The translations under genes were made by a program, and so were the position numbers. Positions 18,754-27,782 of a stretch of 64,000 bases of DNA are shown here, one piece after another (within the stretch, counting starts at the first letter, position 1; every line of letters begins with the position of its first letter). The stretch comes from DATEDA01 sp963744255 (GTDB lineage Bacteria > Pseudomonadota > Gammaproteobacteria > Burkholderiales > SG8-39): assembly GCA_963744255.1 (NCBI GenBank), contig CAVUSZ010000056.1, positions 1-64,000 of the forward strand, written 5' to 3'. Below the pieces are notes generated by a model, which saw nothing but the letters and a program-made list of their open reading frames with translations, was not told the origin of the DNA and did not search any database.

Positions 18754-19622
18754 ATGACCCCGTTCGAGCTCGCCGAGCCGCGCACGCTGCGCGAAGCCCT
18801 CACACTCCTCGACCCTGATGACGCAGCCGTCCGCCCGATCTCCGGCGGCACCGCGGTCATGCTGATGATGAAGGCGGGCGTGCTGCGGCCGCGGCGGCTT
18901 GGTAAGCCTGCGCGCGATCGACGGCGGGCTCGCCGGCATCGGCCTCGATGCCGACGGCGAGCTGCGCATCGGCGCGATGACGCCGCTCGCCGAGCTCGAG
19001 CGGTCCGAGACCGTGCGGCGCGGCTGGCCGGTGATCGCGCGGACGCTCCGCACGCTCTCCAACGTGCGCGTCCGCAACGTCGCGACGATCGGCGGGCATC
19101 TCGCTCACGGCGATCCGCACCAGGACCTGCCGCCGGTGCTGCGCCGCGCTCGGCGCGAGCGTCAGCCATCGCCGGCCCGAAAGGCGAGCGCACGGTGCCG
19201 GTGGAAGCGACTGTGCACCGGCTACTACGAGACGGTCCTCGCCCGGGACGAGCTGATCACCGCGGTCGCCGTCCCGCCGCTCGGAAAGAAGCGCGCCGCT
19301 TATCTCAAGTGCACCACGCGCTCTGCCGACGACTGGCCGGCGCTCGGGCTGGCGGTCGCGCTCGAGACCGACGGCGACGCGATCCGCGCGGCGACCGTCT
19401 TCATCGGCGCGGCCACCGACAAGCCGACGCGGCTCACGGCCGCCGAGAGCGCCCTGCGCGGCGCACGCGCCGACGAGGCGGCGCTCGCGCGCGCCGGGCG
19501 ACGCGGCGGCAGACGAGCTCGCAATCGTCGGCGACGCGCAGGGCTCGGCCGCGTACAAGAAGCAGCTCGCGCGCGTCTATCTGCGGCGCGCGGTGCGCGC
19601 GGCGCTCGGGACTGCCACATGA
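18754..19622 (+). CDS. Molybdenum hydroxylase FAD-binding subunit (CoxM/XdhB-like; five frameshifts)
   Basis: The sequence contains the FAD_binding_5 motifs PISGGTAVMLMMKAG and NVATIGGHLAHGDPHQDLPP, then GYYETVLARDELITAV and the CO_deh_flav_C tail ending in AAYKKQLARVYLRRAVRAAL. Extra bases near 18900, 19141, 19166, 19210 and 19500 break the frame; removing them gives about 287 residues of normal family length. Five errors in 870 bases is the densest cluster in the window, three of them within 70 bases. The stop overlaps the start of the molybdopterin subunit (ATGA). The subunit passes electrons from the iron-sulfur subunit to an acceptor. Confidence 0.8.
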
Positions 19623-21921
19623 AGCGAGCCAGCACGTCCACCGAGACCCCGCAGGTCGGCCGCGCGATCCCGCGGCTCGAGTCGTGGCAGAAGGTGACCG
19701 GACGGGCGGAGTACGTCCACAACCTGCGGCTGCCGGGGATGCTGTACGGCAAGATCTTCCGCAGCACCGTCCCGCACGGGCGCATCAGGCGCATCAAGCA
19801 CTTCCGCGGCCGCGGCGGTCGGCGGCGTGTACCGCGTCGTCACCGCCGACGACATCCGCGCCATCGTCCCCGAGCCCTACTACGGCCCGGCGTTCCACGA
19901 CCAGCCGATCCTCGCGATCGACAAGGTGCGCTACGTCGGCGAGCCGGTGGCGGTGGCGCTCGCTTCCGATCCGCACGTGGCCGAGGAGGCGGCGAGCCTC
20001 ATCGTCGCCGAGTACGAGGAGCTCCCCGCCGTCTACGACGAGATCGAGGCGATGACATCGCAAGCGATCGTGCACGAGGCGCTCAAGCCGGCCGGCACCT
20101 TCCCCGACCTGAAGCACCTGAAGGGGAGGACGAACACGAACGTCGCGCTCGACTATCACCTCCGGCGCGGCGACGTCGCGCAGGCGCTCGCCGATGCCGA
20201 TCACGTCTTCGAGCACACCTTCCGCACGCAGCAGGTGATGCACACCCCGCTCGAGCCGCTCGTCTCGGTGGCCGAGTCGCGCGAGGACTCGCTCACGATC
20301 CACACCGCGTCGCAGAGCCCGTCGTTCGTCCGCATCGAGATCGCGCGGCTCCTCGGCTGGCCCGAGAACCGCGTCCGGGTGCGCGCGCCGTTCCTCGGCG
20401 GCGGCTTCGGCGCCAAGCTCTATATCAAGCTCGAGGCGCTGGTCGCGGTGCTCGCGCTCCTCACCCGCCGCCCGGTGAAGGTGTCGCTCACGATGGAGGA
20501 GCAGTTCTTCACCATCACCAAGCATGCGACGACGTTCCGGATCAAGAGCGGCGTGACGAAGGACGGCCGGATCACTGCGCGCGAGTGCGAGGTGTGGTGG
20601 AACGGCGGCGCCTATGCCGACATCGGGCCGCGGGTGACGCAGAAGTCGGGCTTCACCGCGCCCGGCCCGTACGACATCGAGCACGTCGCGATCGACTCGT
20701 ACGCGCTCTACACGAACCTGCCGCCGGCGGGCGCGCTGCGCGGGTTCGGCATCCCGCAGCTCGTCTGGGCGTACGAGAGCCACACCGACATGATCGCGCG
20801 CGCGCTGCGGCTCGATCCGCTCGCGTTCCGGCGGAAGAACCTGCTGCGCGACGGTCGCCCGCAGGCGACCGGGCACAGTCATGCAGGATGCGGCGCTCGG
20901 CAAGGTCCTCGACCGCATCGAGGAACTGATGGACTGGGAGCGGCCGTTCGACCGCGGCAGCGGCCCGATCCGCCGCGGCCGCGGCATTGCCATCGGTTTC
21001 AAGGCCTGCGTCGCGCCGACGACGTCGATGGCGATGGTCGCGCTCAACGCCGACGGGAGCGCGATCGTGTACTGCGGTACGGTCGACATGGGACAGGGAT
21101 CGGACACCGCGATGGCGCAGATCGCGGGCGAGGTGCTCGGCATGCCTGCGGAGTCGGTCACGGTGGTGCACTCCGACACCGACGCGACGCCGTACGACAT
21201 GGCGACTCTCGGCTCGCGGTCGCTCTTCCACATGGGGAATGCCGTCCGGTTCGCGGCCGAGGATGCGCGCGCGAAGCTCCGCGCGCTCGCGGTCGAGGCC
21301 GGGCTGCCGCCCGACACCGACGCGGCCGTCGCCGACGTCTTCCGCAAGCGCTACGGGATGCAGGCCGGCAACGTGATCGGGACGGCGAGCTTCATCCCGA
21401 GCTACACGCCGCCCGACTACGCGACCGGGCTCACGCCGAACGCGACGCCGTTCTGGATGGTCGGGGGCGCGGGCGTCGAGGTCGAGGTGGACACCGAGAC
21501 GGGCCACGTGGCCATCGCCCGCCTGGTGAACGTCGCCGACGTCGGCACGCCGATCAACCCGAAGATCGTCGCCACCCAGATCTCCGGCGCGTCGATCATG
21601 CAGCTCGGCTTCACCCTGTTCGAGAAGATGACCTTCGACGCCGGGCAGCTCCGCAACGCCTCGCTCGCCGACTACAAGATTCCCGGCCTGCACGACCTGC
21701 CGCGCGAGATACTGAGCGAGGCGGTCGACGCCGTGCAGCACACCGGCCCGTTCGGCGCGAAGGGGGTCGGCGAGACGGGCACGTTCGGGGTGTCGCCTGC
21801 GATCGCCAACGCGATCGAAGACGCGGTCGGCATCCGGCTGACGTCGCTCCCGCTCACTGCCGAGACCGTCTATCGCGCACTGTGCGCCGCGCGGGGCGAG
21901 CCGGTGGAGGACGATCGGTGA
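19619..21921 (+). CDS. Molybdenum hydroxylase large subunit, xanthine dehydrogenase family (two frameshifts)
   Basis: This molybdopterin-binding subunit is about 766 residues after removing extra bases near 19808 and 20872. Visible blocks are IPRLESWQKVTGRAEYVHNL, the substrate-channel region FLGGGFGAKLYIKLEAL, the cofactor motif VDMGQGSDTAMAQIAGEVLG, and the C-terminal FGAKGVGETGTFG with the catalytic glutamate of the xanthine oxidase family. The AYxxR-type CoxL loop of CO dehydrogenases is not evident, so CO oxidation is unlikely. With guanine deaminase two genes downstream, a purine or other N-heterocycle substrate is the best inference. It is coupled on both sides by 4-base overlaps (ATGA, GTGA). 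Confidence 0.82.
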
Positions 21922-22418
21922 CGGCGGTGCGGACGATCCGCTTCCGGCTGAACGGCGAGCAGGTCGCGGCGCACATCGGCACGCACGAGAACCTGGTCGA
22001 GGTGCTGCAGGCCCGGTTCGGGCTCGGCGGCGCGCGCGAGAGCTGCGGGCAGGGTCTGTGCGGCTGCTGCACGGTCCTCGTGGACGGGCGCGCCGTCTCG
22101 GGGTGCCTCTATCTCGCCGCGTTCGCCGACGGCGCCGAGGTGACCACGATAGAGCACGCACCGCAGGGTCAGGACCTGGATCCCGTTCAAGAGGCGTTCA
22201 TCGAGGCGGGCGCGTTCCAGTGCGGGTTCTGCACGCCGGGGTTCGTGCTCATGACGCGCGAGCTCCTCGCCGAGCATGCCGACCCGGGCGAGGAGGAGAT
22301 CAGGCACTATCTTTCCGGCAATCTCTGCCGCTGCGCCGCGTATCCGGAGATCATCGAGGCGGTGAAGCTGGCGGCGAAGAAAAGGAAGATGCGATTGCGG
22401 ACAGAGGAGGAACGGTAA
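21918..22418 (+). CDS. Molybdenum hydroxylase [2Fe-2S] subunit (CoxS-like)
   Basis: This intact 166-residue protein has two iron-sulfur domains. The plant-ferredoxin-type cluster is bound by ESCGQGLCGCCTVLVDG with the fourth Cys in SGCLY. The C-terminal four-helix cluster is bound by CGFCTPG and NLCRCAAYP. The start GTG overlaps the large-subunit stop (GTGA), and its own stop overlaps the next ATG (TAATG), so the hydroxylase and the Bug receptor are one translational unit. It relays electrons from the molybdenum centre to FAD. Confidence 0.92.
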   Translation: MTAVRTIRFRLNGEQVAAHIGTHENLVEVLQARFGLGGARESCGQGLCGCCTVLVDGRAVSGCLYLAAFADGAEVTTIEHAPQGQDLDPVQEAFIEAGAFQCGFCTPGFVLMTRELLAEHADPGEEEIRHYLSGNLCRCAAYPEIIEAVKLAAKKRKMRLRTEEER

Positions 22419-23380
22419 TGCGCGTGCTCATTGCGATTGTTCAGGGTGCCTGCCTCTGCTTTGCCGCGGCGGCGTTCGCTCAGGACTACCCGTCGAAGCC
22501 GATCCGCGTCCTCGTGCCGTTCGCGCCCGGCGGCGCGGTCGACACCACCGCCCGGATCCTCGCCCAGAAGATGACCGAGCGCGTCGGCTGGCAGTTCGTG
22601 GTCGAGAACCGGCCGGGCGGCAACGGCTTCATCGCCACGACCGCCGCGGCGAAGGCTGCGCCCGACGGCTACACCCTGCTCATGGCGCACACCGGCGAGT
22701 TCTCGGTCAACCCGGCGCTCTTCAAGGACGTGCCCTACGACCTCGACCGCGATTTCGTCGCGATCACGATGGTGAGCGACGGGCCGATGCTCTATCTGGC
22801 GAACAGCCAGGCACCCTTCAACAACCTGAAGGAGCTCGTCGCCGCGGCGAAGGCAAAGCCCGGCTCGATCAGCTGGTCCTCCGCCGGGAACGGCAGCATC
22901 AACCACCTCGCCGGCGAGTGGCTCGCGCTCGCGGCGCAGATCCAGCTCGTGCACGTCCCGTACAAGGGCGGCGCGCCGGCGGCGACGGCCGTCGCGGCGG
23001 GCGATGTCCAGTTCGGGGTCATCGCGCTGCCCGGCGCGACCCCGCACCTGAAATCCGGACGCGCGAAGGTGGCGGGGATCACGACCGCGAGGAAATGGAC
23101 GCCCGAGCCGGCGTGGAGCACGCCGCGCGATGCCGGCCTCGATGTCGACGCCTCCATCTGGTCGGGCCTCTTCGCGCCCAAGGGAACCCCGCAGCCGATC
23201 GTCGACCGCGTGAACGCGGAGGTCCGCAAGACGCTCGAGCAGCCCGACGTCCGCTCGCGCCTCGGCGACGCCGGGTTCGAGCCGGCCGGCATGTCCCAGG
23301 CCGACTTCGTCGCCCGGATCCGGAAAGACCTCGAGCGCTACCGGGAGATCGTCAAGGTGGCAGGGGTCAAGGCCGAGTAG
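22418..23380 (+). CDS. Bug/TctC-family periplasmic binding protein
   Basis: The 320-residue protein has a signal peptide ending near AAFAQ. The family signatures are YPSKPIRVLVPFAPGGAVD, VVENRPGGNGFIA, APDGYTLL, and VHVPYKGGAPA. The body is a two-lobe Venus-flytrap. No TctA/TctB permease genes are near, as is common for these receptors. Translational coupling to the hydroxylase subunit suggests it captures the hydroxylase substrate or a related compound, perhaps a purine, but family members bind diverse carboxylates and other small molecules, so the ligand is inferred only from context. Confidence 0.9.
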   Translation: MRVLIAIVQGACLCFAAAAFAQDYPSKPIRVLVPFAPGGAVDTTARILAQKMTERVGWQFVVENRPGGNGFIATTAAAKAAPDGYTLLMAHTGEFSVNPALFKDVPYDLDRDFVAITMVSDGPMLYLANSQAPFNNLKELVAAAKAKPGSISWSSAGNGSINHLAGEWLALAAQIQLVHVPYKGGAPAATAVAAGDVQFGVIALPGATPHLKSGRAKVAGITTARKWTPEPAWSTPRDAGLDVDASIWSGLFAPKGTPQPIVDRVNAEVRKTLEQPDVRSRLGDAGFEPAGMSQADFVARIRKDLERYREIVKVAGVKAE

Positions 23381-23394
23381 CGTCGCGAGGGGCC

Positions 23395-24726
23395 GTGACC
23401 TCGAAGCCGGCGGTCACGGCGATTCGCGGGCCGGCGCTCACCTTCACCGGCGATCCTTTCCAGCAGGGCCTCGAAGACACCCTGGTGTACGAACCCGACG
23501 CCATCGTCGCGATGGCCGAGGGGCGGATCACGCAGTTCGGCCCGGCGAAGCGCGTCCGCCCCCTGCTGCCGCGCGGCGCGGCGGTCGAGGACTACGGCCG
23601 CCGCTCGCTGATCCTCGCCGGGTTCGTCGACTGCCACGTGCACTTTCCCCAGGTCCAGATGATCGGCGCGTACGGCGCGCAGCTTCTCGACTGGCTCGAA
23701 AAATACACGTTCGTGGCCGAGCAGCAGTACGCCGACCGGCGTCACGCCCGCGCGGCGGTGCGGACCTACCTCGAGGAGAACCTGCGGAACGGCATCACCA
23801 CCGCAGCGGTGTTCGGCACCGTTCATCCGCAGTCGGTCGACGCGCTGTTCGAGGCGGCGGAGACACTCGATCTGCGGATGATCGCGGGCAAGGTGCTGAT
23901 GGACCGCAATGCTCCCGAGGCGCTCCGCGACAGCGCGCAGCGCGGCTACGACGAGTCGAAGGCCCTGATCGCCAAGTGGCACGGCCGCGGGCGCCTCGCC
24001 TATGCGATCACGCCCCGGTTCGCCGGGTCGAGCACGCCGGCGCAGATGGAAGCCGCCGGCGCGCTGTGGCGGGAATCGCCGGGGACCTATCTGCAGTCCC
24101 ACGTCTCCGAGAACCGGCGCGAAGTCGAGTGGGTGAAGCAGCTCTACCCGGAACGCAAGGGCTACCTCGACGTCTACGATCACTACGGCCACCTCGGACC
24201 GCGCGCGATCTACGGCCACGGCATCTGGCTCACCGAAGAGGAGCTCGCGCGCTGCCACGAAACCGGCACCGCGATCGCGCACTGCCCGACGTCGAACTTC
24301 TTCCTCGGCAGCGGGTGGCTGAACCTCGGGCTCACGTCGAAGCGGGAGCGGCCGGTCCGCGTCGGTCTCGCGACCGACCTCGGCGGCGGCACCTCGTTTT
24401 CGATCCTGCGGACGATGGGCGAGGCCTACAAGGCGGCACAGCTCGCCGGCTACTCGCTCCGCGCCGGGCACGCCTTCTACCTCGCGACCCGCGGCGCCGC
24501 GCACGCGCTGTACCTCGACGATCGGATCGGTAGCATCGCCCCTGGCATGGAGGCCGACCTCGTCGTGCTCGACCTCGAGTCGACGCCGCTCATCCGCTAC
24601 CGGATGAAGCACGCGGCGGATCTCGACGATGCCCTGTTCGCGCAGATGACCCTCGGCGACGACCGGGCGGTGCGGGCGACCTATGTCGCCGGCCGCCGCG
24701 TCTACGAGCGGCGCGCGCCGGAGTAG
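23395..24726 (+). CDS. guaD: Guanine deaminase (amidohydrolase)
   Basis: This 443-residue metal-dependent amidohydrolase begins at GTG 23395 behind GCGAGGGG. The zinc-binding DCHVHFPQ motif with following QLLDWLEKYTF is characteristic of guanine deaminases (PGFVDxHxHxPQ, LLxWLxxYTFPxE). Further ligands lie in YLQSHVSENRREVEWV, IYGHGIWLTEEEL, CPTSNFFLGSG, and the catalytic Asp in GLATDLGGGTSFS. It converts guanine to xanthine and ammonia. Placement directly after a xanthine dehydrogenase-family enzyme and a receptor fits a guanine-to-urate route. Related aminohydrolases such as chlorohydrolases are less likely given the LLDWLEKYTF block. Confidence 0.85.
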   Translation: MTSKPAVTAIRGPALTFTGDPFQQGLEDTLVYEPDAIVAMAEGRITQFGPAKRVRPLLPRGAAVEDYGRRSLILAGFVDCHVHFPQVQMIGAYGAQLLDWLEKYTFVAEQQYADRRHARAAVRTYLEENLRNGITTAAVFGTVHPQSVDALFEAAETLDLRMIAGKVLMDRNAPEALRDSAQRGYDESKALIAKWHGRGRLAYAITPRFAGSSTPAQMEAAGALWRESPGTYLQSHVSENRREVEWVKQLYPERKGYLDVYDHYGHLGPRAIYGHGIWLTEEELARCHETGTAIAHCPTSNFFLGSGWLNLGLTSKRERPVRVGLATDLGGGTSFSILRTMGEAYKAAQLAGYSLRAGHAFYLATRGAAHALYLDDRIGSIAPGMEADLVVLDLESTPLIRYRMKHAADLDDALFAQMTLGDDRAVRATYVAGRRVYERRAPE

Positions 24727-24739
24727 GCTGTCGCGACTG

Positions 24740-26162
24740 TTACAGCAGCGAATCGGCGAGCCGCGCGGCGTTCTGGACGACCTTCGCGCCGAGCGGACGC
24801 TCGGCCCAGACGGCGGGCTCGAGCGGACGGCTCGCGGCGATGTAGCGACGCCTGCACCGCTTCGAGCGCGCGCACGACCCGCTCGTCGTAGACGAGGAGG
24901 CTCGCCTCGCAGTTGAGCGCGAACGAGCGGATGTCGATGTTGGTCGAGCCGATCAGCGCGACCGACCGGTCGACGGTCATGTGCTTCGCATGCAGGAAGC
25001 GCGGCTCGTGGAGATGGATCGCGATGCCGGCATCGAGCAGCTGCTCGTAGTACGAGCTCTGGGCGAGCCAGGTCAGCCGCTGGTTCGACCGCGCCGAGAC
25101 GATGAGCCGCGTCTCTACCCCGCGGAGGCTGGCGGTCCCGAGCGCCTGCAGGAACGCCTCGTCGGGAACGAAATACGGCGTCGCGATCACGACCCGCTCG
25201 CGCGCGGCGTGGACGAGCGCGACGAGCGCGGCTTGCGCGTTCTCCCGCCCGTAGCCCGGCCCGCTCGGGAGCATCTGCGCCGGGGAGGCGCCGGCCGCCG
25301 CGATCCGCGGGAAATGGCGCTCCTCGTGTGCGACGTGGCCGGTCTCGAAATAGCGGTCGGCGAGGATCACCGCCTGGAGCTGCGCGACCACCGGCCCTTC
25401 GACGCGCGCCACCAGCTCCTCGTTCGGGCAGCCGGGGATGAACACCGGCCCGACCACGTTCTGCGAGCCGACGTAGCCGATCGAGCCGTCGATCACCGCG
25501 AGCTTGCGGTGGTTGCGGAGATCGAACCGCGCCGCTCCGCGGCGCAAGAGCCCGACCGGGAGCAGCGGGATCACTTCCACGCCGGCCGCGCGCAGGTCCG
25601 GGCCGAGACGCGCGAGGCCGCGCTTCGAGCCGACCGCGTCGGCGAGCACGCGGGCCGTGACGCCGCGCCGCGCGGCGGCGGCGATCGCCCCGGCCACGCG
25701 CCGCCCGACCGCGTCGTCCTCGAAGATGTAAGTCAGAAGATGCACGTGATCGCGCGCGGCGCCGATGTCGGCCACAAGCCGCTCGATCGCGCCGTCGTAG
25801 TCCTCGAGCAGCTCGACGCTGTTGCCGCCCCAGACCTCGAAGTCGCCGAGGCGCGCCACGAGATCGGCGGAGCGCGCAGCCAGCCCGTCGAGCGCAACCG
25901 GTTCGATCGCGCGCTCGGCGCGCATCTCGGCCTGCGCCGCTCGGACGTAGTGCGAGGCGCGCGCCTGCTCCTCGACCCTGCGCCGCGGGTAGTAGATGCG
26001 GCCGAACAGCCAGTAGAGGACGAGGCCGGCGACCGGCAGGAAGAACACGAGGAGCAGCCACGTGCGTGCCGCGGCGGGCGTGCGCCGCTGCGGCACGTAC
26101 ACGAGCGCCGCGATGCGGATCGTCCATTCGGCGGCGAGATAAGCGGTGGCCCAGCTGAGCAT
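24740..26162 (-). CDS. Cardiolipin synthase A family (one 3' frameshift)
   Basis: Start ATG at 26162 behind GGGAGAGG gives two N-terminal membrane helices (about residues 5-50), typical of ClsA. Two PLD motifs follow: NHRKLAVIDGSIGYVGSQN and HAKHMTVDRSVALIGSTN. An extra base near 24845 derails the last 35 codons; in the corrected frame the protein ends with a family-like tail (YIAASRPLEPAVW ... NAARLADSLL) and TAA at 24740, total about 473 residues. It condenses two phosphatidylglycerols or PG with another phospholipid at the inner membrane. This is the second PLD-family lipid enzyme here and is a standard integral ClsA, unlike the lipoprotein at 3983-5578. It is convergent with the guanine deaminase gene. 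Confidence 0.85.
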
Positions 26163-26223
26163 CGTCCTCTCCCGGTACAGGCGGTAAACTTGCGGCGTCA
26201 TTGTCCTCGCAAAGCGCCTCGCC

Positions 26224-26697
26224 ATGAGCTCCAGACCGTTCGAGATTCTCGGCATCCAGCAGATCGCGATCGGCGGGCTCGACAAGGCGCGCTTGAAGCG
26301 GCTGTGGGTCGACACGCTCGGCCTTGCGGTGGCGGGCGACTACCGGAGCGAGCGCGAGAACGTCGACGAGGACATTCTCGTCCTCGGCCATGGGCCGACG
26401 AAGGTCGAGGTCGATCTGATGCAGCCGCTCGACGCGGCGAAGAAGCCGGCGGTGCACGAGACACCGCTCAATCATGTCGGCCTCTGGGTCAACGATCTCA
26501 AGGCGGCGGTCGAATGGCTGACCGCGCGCGGCGTCCGGTTCGCGCCGGGCGGGATCCGCAAGGGGGCGGCGGGCCACGACATCTGCTTCATCCATCCGAA
26601 AGCGAGCGACGATTTCCCGATCGCGGGCGAAGGCGTGCTGATCGAGCTCGTGCAGGCGCCGCCGGACGTGATCGCCGCGCTCGCACCGGACGATTGA
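26224..26697 (+). CDS. VOC-family protein (glyoxalase / methylmalonyl-CoA epimerase-like)
   Basis: This 157-residue protein has two beta-alpha-beta-beta-beta modules of the vicinal oxygen chelate fold. The N-terminal module begins ILGIQQIAIGGLD, the second ETPLNHVGLWVNDLKAAVEW, and it ends with DICFIHPKASDDF and VLIELVQAP. The C-terminal FIHPK...GVLIELVQ pattern closely resembles methylmalonyl-CoA epimerases, but the usual first metal-ligand histidine is replaced by glutamine (IQQIAI). It therefore may be a lactoylglutathione lyase-like relative. It is divergent from the cardiolipin synthase and 21 bases before a Bug receptor. No epimerase lies in the methylmalonyl-CoA operon at 30-37 kb. Confidence 0.75.
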   Translation: MSSRPFEILGIQQIAIGGLDKARLKRLWVDTLGLAVAGDYRSERENVDEDILVLGHGPTKVEVDLMQPLDAAKKPAVHETPLNHVGLWVNDLKAAVEWLTARGVRFAPGGIRKGAAGHDICFIHPKASDDFPIAGEGVLIELVQAPPDVIAALAPDD

Positions 26698-26718
26698 CCG
26701 TAAGGAGAGGGGGGAACG

Positions 26719-27675
26719 ATGAGGAGAATCCTGGTCCTGTTCGCGGCGCTCGCCGCCGCGGTTTCGGCCCACGCCCAGCAATGGCCGTCCAAGCCGATCC
26801 GCATAGTCGTGAACTTCCCGCCGGGCGGCGCTGCGGACCAGATCGCACGGGCCGTCGCCCCGCCGCTCGGCGAGGCGCTAGGCCAGCCCGTCGTGATCGA
26901 GAACCGGCCGGGGGCGAACGGCAACATCGGCGCGGAAGCGGTGGCGAAATCGCCGCCGGACGGGTACACCCTCCTCATGTCCTCGGGCGGTGCGTTCTCG
27001 GTCAACCCGCACCTCTACACGAAGCTCCCGTTCGATCCGCTGAAGGATTTGGAGCCGATCGCCGCGGCGGCGCGGATTCTCGTATTCCTCGTGGTGAAGC
27101 CCGAGCTTCCGGCGAAGACGGTCGAGGAGTTCGTCGCGCTCGCGCGCGCGAACCCGGGCAAGCTGAGCTACGGCTCGCCGGGGAGCGGCAGCTCGCCGCA
27201 CATCGCCGGCGAGATGTTCAAGCGCGCGGCGAAGATCGACGTCGTCCACGTGCCGTACAAGGGGGCAGCGCCGGCGCTCACCGATCTTCTCGGCGGCCAG
27301 CTCGACTTCATGTTCGACCCCGGCATCGGGCTCGGCCAGGTGCGGGCGGGGAAGCTGCGGCTGCTGGCGGTCGGCAGCCCGAAGCGCTCGCCGCTCTTCC
27401 CCGACGTACCGACTGTCGCCGAGGCGGGGATAGTCGGGTTCGACGCCGACTCGTGGTTCGGCTTCTACGCGCCGGCGGGGCTGCCGCCGGACATCGCCGT
27501 GCGGCTCAACCGCGAGCTGAACCGCGCGCTGCAGACCCAGGCGGTGCGCGACCGGATCACGGCGATCGGCGGCGAGCCGGTGGCGATGAGTGCGGCGGAG
27601 TTCGCCGAGGTGCAGCGCAAGGACCGCGAGCGCTTCGGCGCCGTCGTGCGCGAGGCCGGGATCAGGCTCGAATGA
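26719..27675 (+). CDS. Bug/TctC-family periplasmic binding protein
   Basis: A 318-residue receptor with ribosome site AAGGAGAGG and a signal peptide ending near AHAQQ. Family motifs are WPSKPIRIVVNFPPGGAAD, IENRPGANGNIGAEAVAKS, PPDGYTLLMSSG, VVHVPYKGAAPALTDLLGG, and LFPDVPTVAEAG. It follows the VOC gene closely and probably shares its transcript. The ligand is unknown; an orphan receptor without TctAB partners is normal in Burkholderiales. Confidence 0.9.
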   Translation: MRRILVLFAALAAAVSAHAQQWPSKPIRIVVNFPPGGAADQIARAVAPPLGEALGQPVVIENRPGANGNIGAEAVAKSPPDGYTLLMSSGGAFSVNPHLYTKLPFDPLKDLEPIAAAARILVFLVVKPELPAKTVEEFVALARANPGKLSYGSPGSGSSPHIAGEMFKRAAKIDVVHVPYKGAAPALTDLLGGQLDFMFDPGIGLGQVRAGKLRLLAVGSPKRSPLFPDVPTVAEAGIVGFDADSWFGFYAPAGLPPDIAVRLNRELNRALQTQAVRDRITAIGGEPVAMSAAEFAEVQRKDRERFGAVVREAGIRLE

Positions 27676-27782
27676 GCATGGCGCGCCGGATTTGAACGGT
27701 CGCCGCTGCCTTCGCGGCGTGCGCCGCGTGCCCGAGACGGCCTGATCCCCATCGCGCAGGGGATTTCGATACCATCCGTGCG

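Noticed and set aside
11155..20872. Programmed +1 ribosomal frameshifting as an explanation for the many +1 sites
   Set aside because: The sites share no slippery codon or flanking motif, one gene would need five shifts, and any single insertion can be placed at a codon boundary by choosing the split point, so the apparent regularity carries no information.
19619..22418. Aerobic CO dehydrogenase (CoxMLS)
   Set aside because: Subunit layout matches, but the active-site loop typical of CoxL was not found and guanine deaminase is adjacent, favouring a purine or N-heterocycle hydroxylase.
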